From UMGS1613 sp963616135 (lineage in GTDB: Bacteria > Bacillota_I > Bacilli_A > RF39 > UBA660), in NCBI GenBank assembly GCA_963616135.1, contig CAVEJT010000024.1, positions 1-14,875 on the forward strand: a stretch of 14,875 nucleotides of DNA. The letters are read 5' to 3'. Below are positions 14,090 to 14,875 of the stretch, in pieces (positions within the stretch are counted from its first letter, which is position 1; each line of letters opens with the position of its first letter). A model generated the notes under the pieces. The model worked only from the letters and a program-made list of their open reading frames with translations, made no database searches and had not been told where the DNA came from. The position numbers and the translations under genes were made by a program.

Positions 14090-14117
14090 TGATATAATGT
14101 AGTAGTACTTGAGGTGA
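14090..14117 (+). promoter_or_regulatory. Promoter and RBS of the HD-domain gene
   Basis: Extended -10 TGATATAAT (14090-14098) without a convincing -35. GAGGTGA (14111-14117) lies 9 bases before ATG 14127, and AAAGG directly abuts the ATG. This is the longest leader among the promoters in the window, about 20 nt. Confidence 0.6.
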
Positions 14118-14126
14118 ATTAAAGGT

Positions 14127-14639
14127 ATGAATAAATACAAAAAAGATGACGAATACCTGTTAATAATAGATAATATAATGGAAAATGAAGAATTTAAAAA
14201 AATGGCTAATATAAAACATCATAATACAACAAGATTAAATCATTCATTAAAGGTTTCATATTATTCATATAAAATAGCTCGTTCTTTGAAATTGGATTAT
14301 AAGGATGTAGCTCGTGGTGGATTACTTCATGACTTTTATGATGAAAAAATAAGTGAATGTAGTAAAATAAAAGATAAAATATTATTATTTTCTACTAGAC
14401 ATCCTAGTGTAGCAGTAGAGAATGCTTCTTCAAATTTCGAATTAACAGAAAAAGAAATAAATATAATTAAAACACATATGTTTCCAGTAGACTATAGGAT
14501 TCCTAAGTATGCTGAAAGTTGGATTGTAAGTTTAGTTGATAAATTTTTAAGTATTGGTGAATTTTCAAGTAAATTTAGTCGTAAGTTAAGCTATAATTTT
14601 GGTTTATACTTATTATTTATAATAAATATAGTAAAATAG
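14127..14639 (+). CDS. HD-domain phosphohydrolase
   Basis: 170-aa protein of the HD superfamily of metal-dependent phosphohydrolases. The metal-binding residues are visible in order: His39 in RLNHSLKVSYYSYKIA, His68-Asp69 in GGLLHDFYDE, and Asp138 in VDKF. Additional conserved histidines are at RHPSVAVENA (His92) and KTHMFP (His117). The spacing resembles a small Firmicute HD/HDIG-like family of stand-alone proteins about this size, whose substrate is not established; nucleotides or phosphate esters are likely. It differs from GpsB-type or (p)ppGpp hydrolases in lacking extra domains. The C-terminal 20 residues are hydrophobic (LYLLFIINIV) and might form a membrane-associating helix. The start at ATG 14127 is supported by GAGGTGA at suitable spacing. 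The TAG stop lies in the terminator. Confidence 0.86.
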   Translation: MNKYKKDDEYLLIIDNIMENEEFKKMANIKHHNTTRLNHSLKVSYYSYKIARSLKLDYKDVARGGLLHDFYDEKISECSKIKDKILLFSTRHPSVAVENASSNFELTEKEINIIKTHMFPVDYRIPKYAESWIVSLVDKFLSIGEFSSKFSRKLSYNFGLYLLFIINIVK

Positions 14640-14666
14640 ACTTATAATATAAGTCTATTCTATTTT
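14635..14666 (+). terminator. Terminator of the HD gene, containing its stop codon
   Basis: Perfect 11 bp stem AATAGACTTAT (14635-14645) / ATAAGTCTATT (14649-14659) with a three-base loop. The tail CTATTTT is only moderately T-rich. The TAG stop (14637-14639) is in the 5' arm, and a TATAAT (14643-14648) lies across the loop. Confidence 0.65.
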
Positions 14667-14686
14667 ATCCTCTTAAAGAGGGTTTT
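14667..14686 (+). other. Hairpin abutting the tRNA 5' end
   Basis: ATCCTCT (14667-14673) pairs with AGAGGGT (14677-14683, one G-U) around TAA, followed by TTTT that ends exactly where the tRNA begins. It could be a second terminator for the HD gene or a processing element for the tRNA precursor. No clear tRNA promoter with both -35 and -10 is visible. Confidence 0.45.
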
Positions 14687-14761
14687 GTCCTGGTAGTTAA
14701 ATGGATATAACAAGGCTCTCCTAAAGCCTAGTTATGGGTTCGATTCCCATCTGGGACACCA
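14687..14761 (+). tRNA. tRNA-Arg (anticodon CCT)
   Basis: 75-nt cloverleaf. The acceptor stem GTCCTGG pairs with CTGGGAC (two wobble pairs). D arm GTTA/TAAC has an AATGGATA loop. The anticodon stem AGGCT/AGCCT encloses loop CTCCTAA, giving anticodon CCT, which reads AGG. The variable region is four bases, the T arm ATGGG/CCCAT holds TTCGATT, and discriminator A is followed by an encoded CCA (14759-14761). The AGG codon should be rare in so AT-rich a genome, but this isoacceptor is a normal single-copy gene. Confidence 0.95.
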
Positions 14762-14770
14762 GATTGATAG

Positions 14771-14792
14771 TTACTCGAACTTTTTCGAGTAA
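14771..14792 (+). other. Stem-loop 1 downstream of the tRNA
   Basis: Perfect 9 bp stem TTACTCGAA (14771-14779) / TTCGAGTAA (14784-14792), CTTT loop. It is followed by an A run rather than a T run, so it is not a plus-strand terminator of normal type. Confidence 0.65.
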
Positions 14793-14797
14793 AAAAT

Positions 14798-14823
14798 AAA
14801 ACGACTTGCTAAAAAGTCGTTTT
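14798..14823 (+). terminator. Stem-loop 2 downstream of the tRNA, likely its terminator
   Basis: Perfect 10 bp stem AAAACGACTT (14798-14807) / AAGTCGTTTT (14814-14823) with a six-base loop. The terminal TTTT can act as the U tail; the matching A run makes it potentially bidirectional. Confidence 0.6.
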
Positions 14824-14829
14824 CCTAAA

Positions 14830-14841
14830 TTGAAATTTCAA
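14830..14841 (+). repeat. 12 bp perfect palindrome
   Basis: TTGAAATTTCAA is self-complementary and overlaps by two bases the foot of the next terminator. It could be a protein-binding site or chance in AT-rich sequence. Confidence 0.4.
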
Positions 14842-14866
14842 CCGCACCAGTAGGTGTGGTTTTTTG
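14840..14866 (+). terminator. Strong intrinsic terminator near the window end
   Basis: AACCGCACC (14840-14848) pairs with GGTGTGGTT (14853-14861, one G-U) around AGTA, then Ts to 14865. It is the most GC-rich terminator in the window. An extended -10-like TGATACAAT (14865-14873) follows immediately, perhaps the promoter of a gene beyond the window. Confidence 0.8.
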
Positions 14867-14875
14867 ATACAATAA

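Noticed and set aside
1..14875. TGA read as tryptophan (Mycoplasma-type code)
   Set aside because: All conserved proteins are full length with TGG for Trp and no internal TGA. Reading through the TGA at 1176-1178 gives a non-Fic peptide, so the fic break is a true frameshift.
14687..14875. Phage or island attachment site at the tRNA-Arg 3' end
   Set aside because: tRNA-Arg genes are common integration sites, but no repeat of the tRNA 3' end, integrase or phage gene is visible before the window ends.

Overview
The window is a strongly AT-rich (by eye about one quarter G+C), almost entirely plus-strand, tightly packed bacterial chromosome segment. Gene content and signals point to a low-GC Gram-positive relative (Bacilli or Clostridia, or a wall-bearing Mollicutes-related lineage such as the uncultured gut groups). 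It has Ddl and MurF-type peptidoglycan enzymes, a Gram-positive style lipobox, AGGAGG/AGGTGAT ribosome binding sites, sigma-A-like promoters with 17 bp spacing, and short U-tailed intrinsic terminators. All long frames are intact under standard bacterial translation, with TGG as Trp. None of the 15 gene ends recognised here uses TGA as a stop (nine TAA, six TAG). The taxonomic placement is inference.

Layout. 1-1660 looks like an accessory stretch: the C-terminal tail of an Rpn-type (PD-(D/E)XK transposase-like) protein, a small lipoprotein, and a decayed Fic toxin with its antitoxin remnant. 1700-5501 is a metal-ion operon: a P-type ATPase of the CtpE-like type, a ZIP-family metal transporter with a His-rich loop, and an unrecognised two-TM protein. 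5569-6759 is a Y-family polymerase (DinB). 6823-7888 pairs a shortened NfeD-like membrane protein with a CPBP (CAAX-protease-like) membrane protein. 8002-9312 encodes a class C beta-lactamase-fold serine hydrolase without a signal peptide. 9398-12914 is a cell-wall operon: alpha/beta hydrolase, a MurF-type ligase whose N-terminus is a multi-pass membrane domain, and D-Ala-D-Ala ligase. 12972-14030 is a membrane-anchored DUF3048 (YerB-like) protein. 14127-14639 is an HD-domain phosphohydrolase. 14687-14761 is tRNA-Arg(CCT), followed by three closely spaced stem-loops up to the window end.

How the parts fit. Ddl makes D-Ala-D-Ala and the MurF-type ligase would attach it to the muramyl peptide, so these two co-transcribed genes cover consecutive steps. 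The alpha/beta hydrolase is translationally close to them but its substrate is unknown. The ATPase and ZIP protein suggest divalent-cation homeostasis.

The most distinctive points are: (i) the membrane-fused MurF; (ii) an unusually compressed signal layout in which stop codons lie inside terminator hairpins, the next promoter's -35 region lies in or beside the same terminator, and 5' leaders appear to be only about 10-20 nt with a recurring AGGTGAT ribosome binding site; (iii) the multiply damaged Fic/antitoxin locus; and (iv) the tandem hairpins after the tRNA. I found no CRISPR array, rRNA gene, insertion sequence or complete mobile element.
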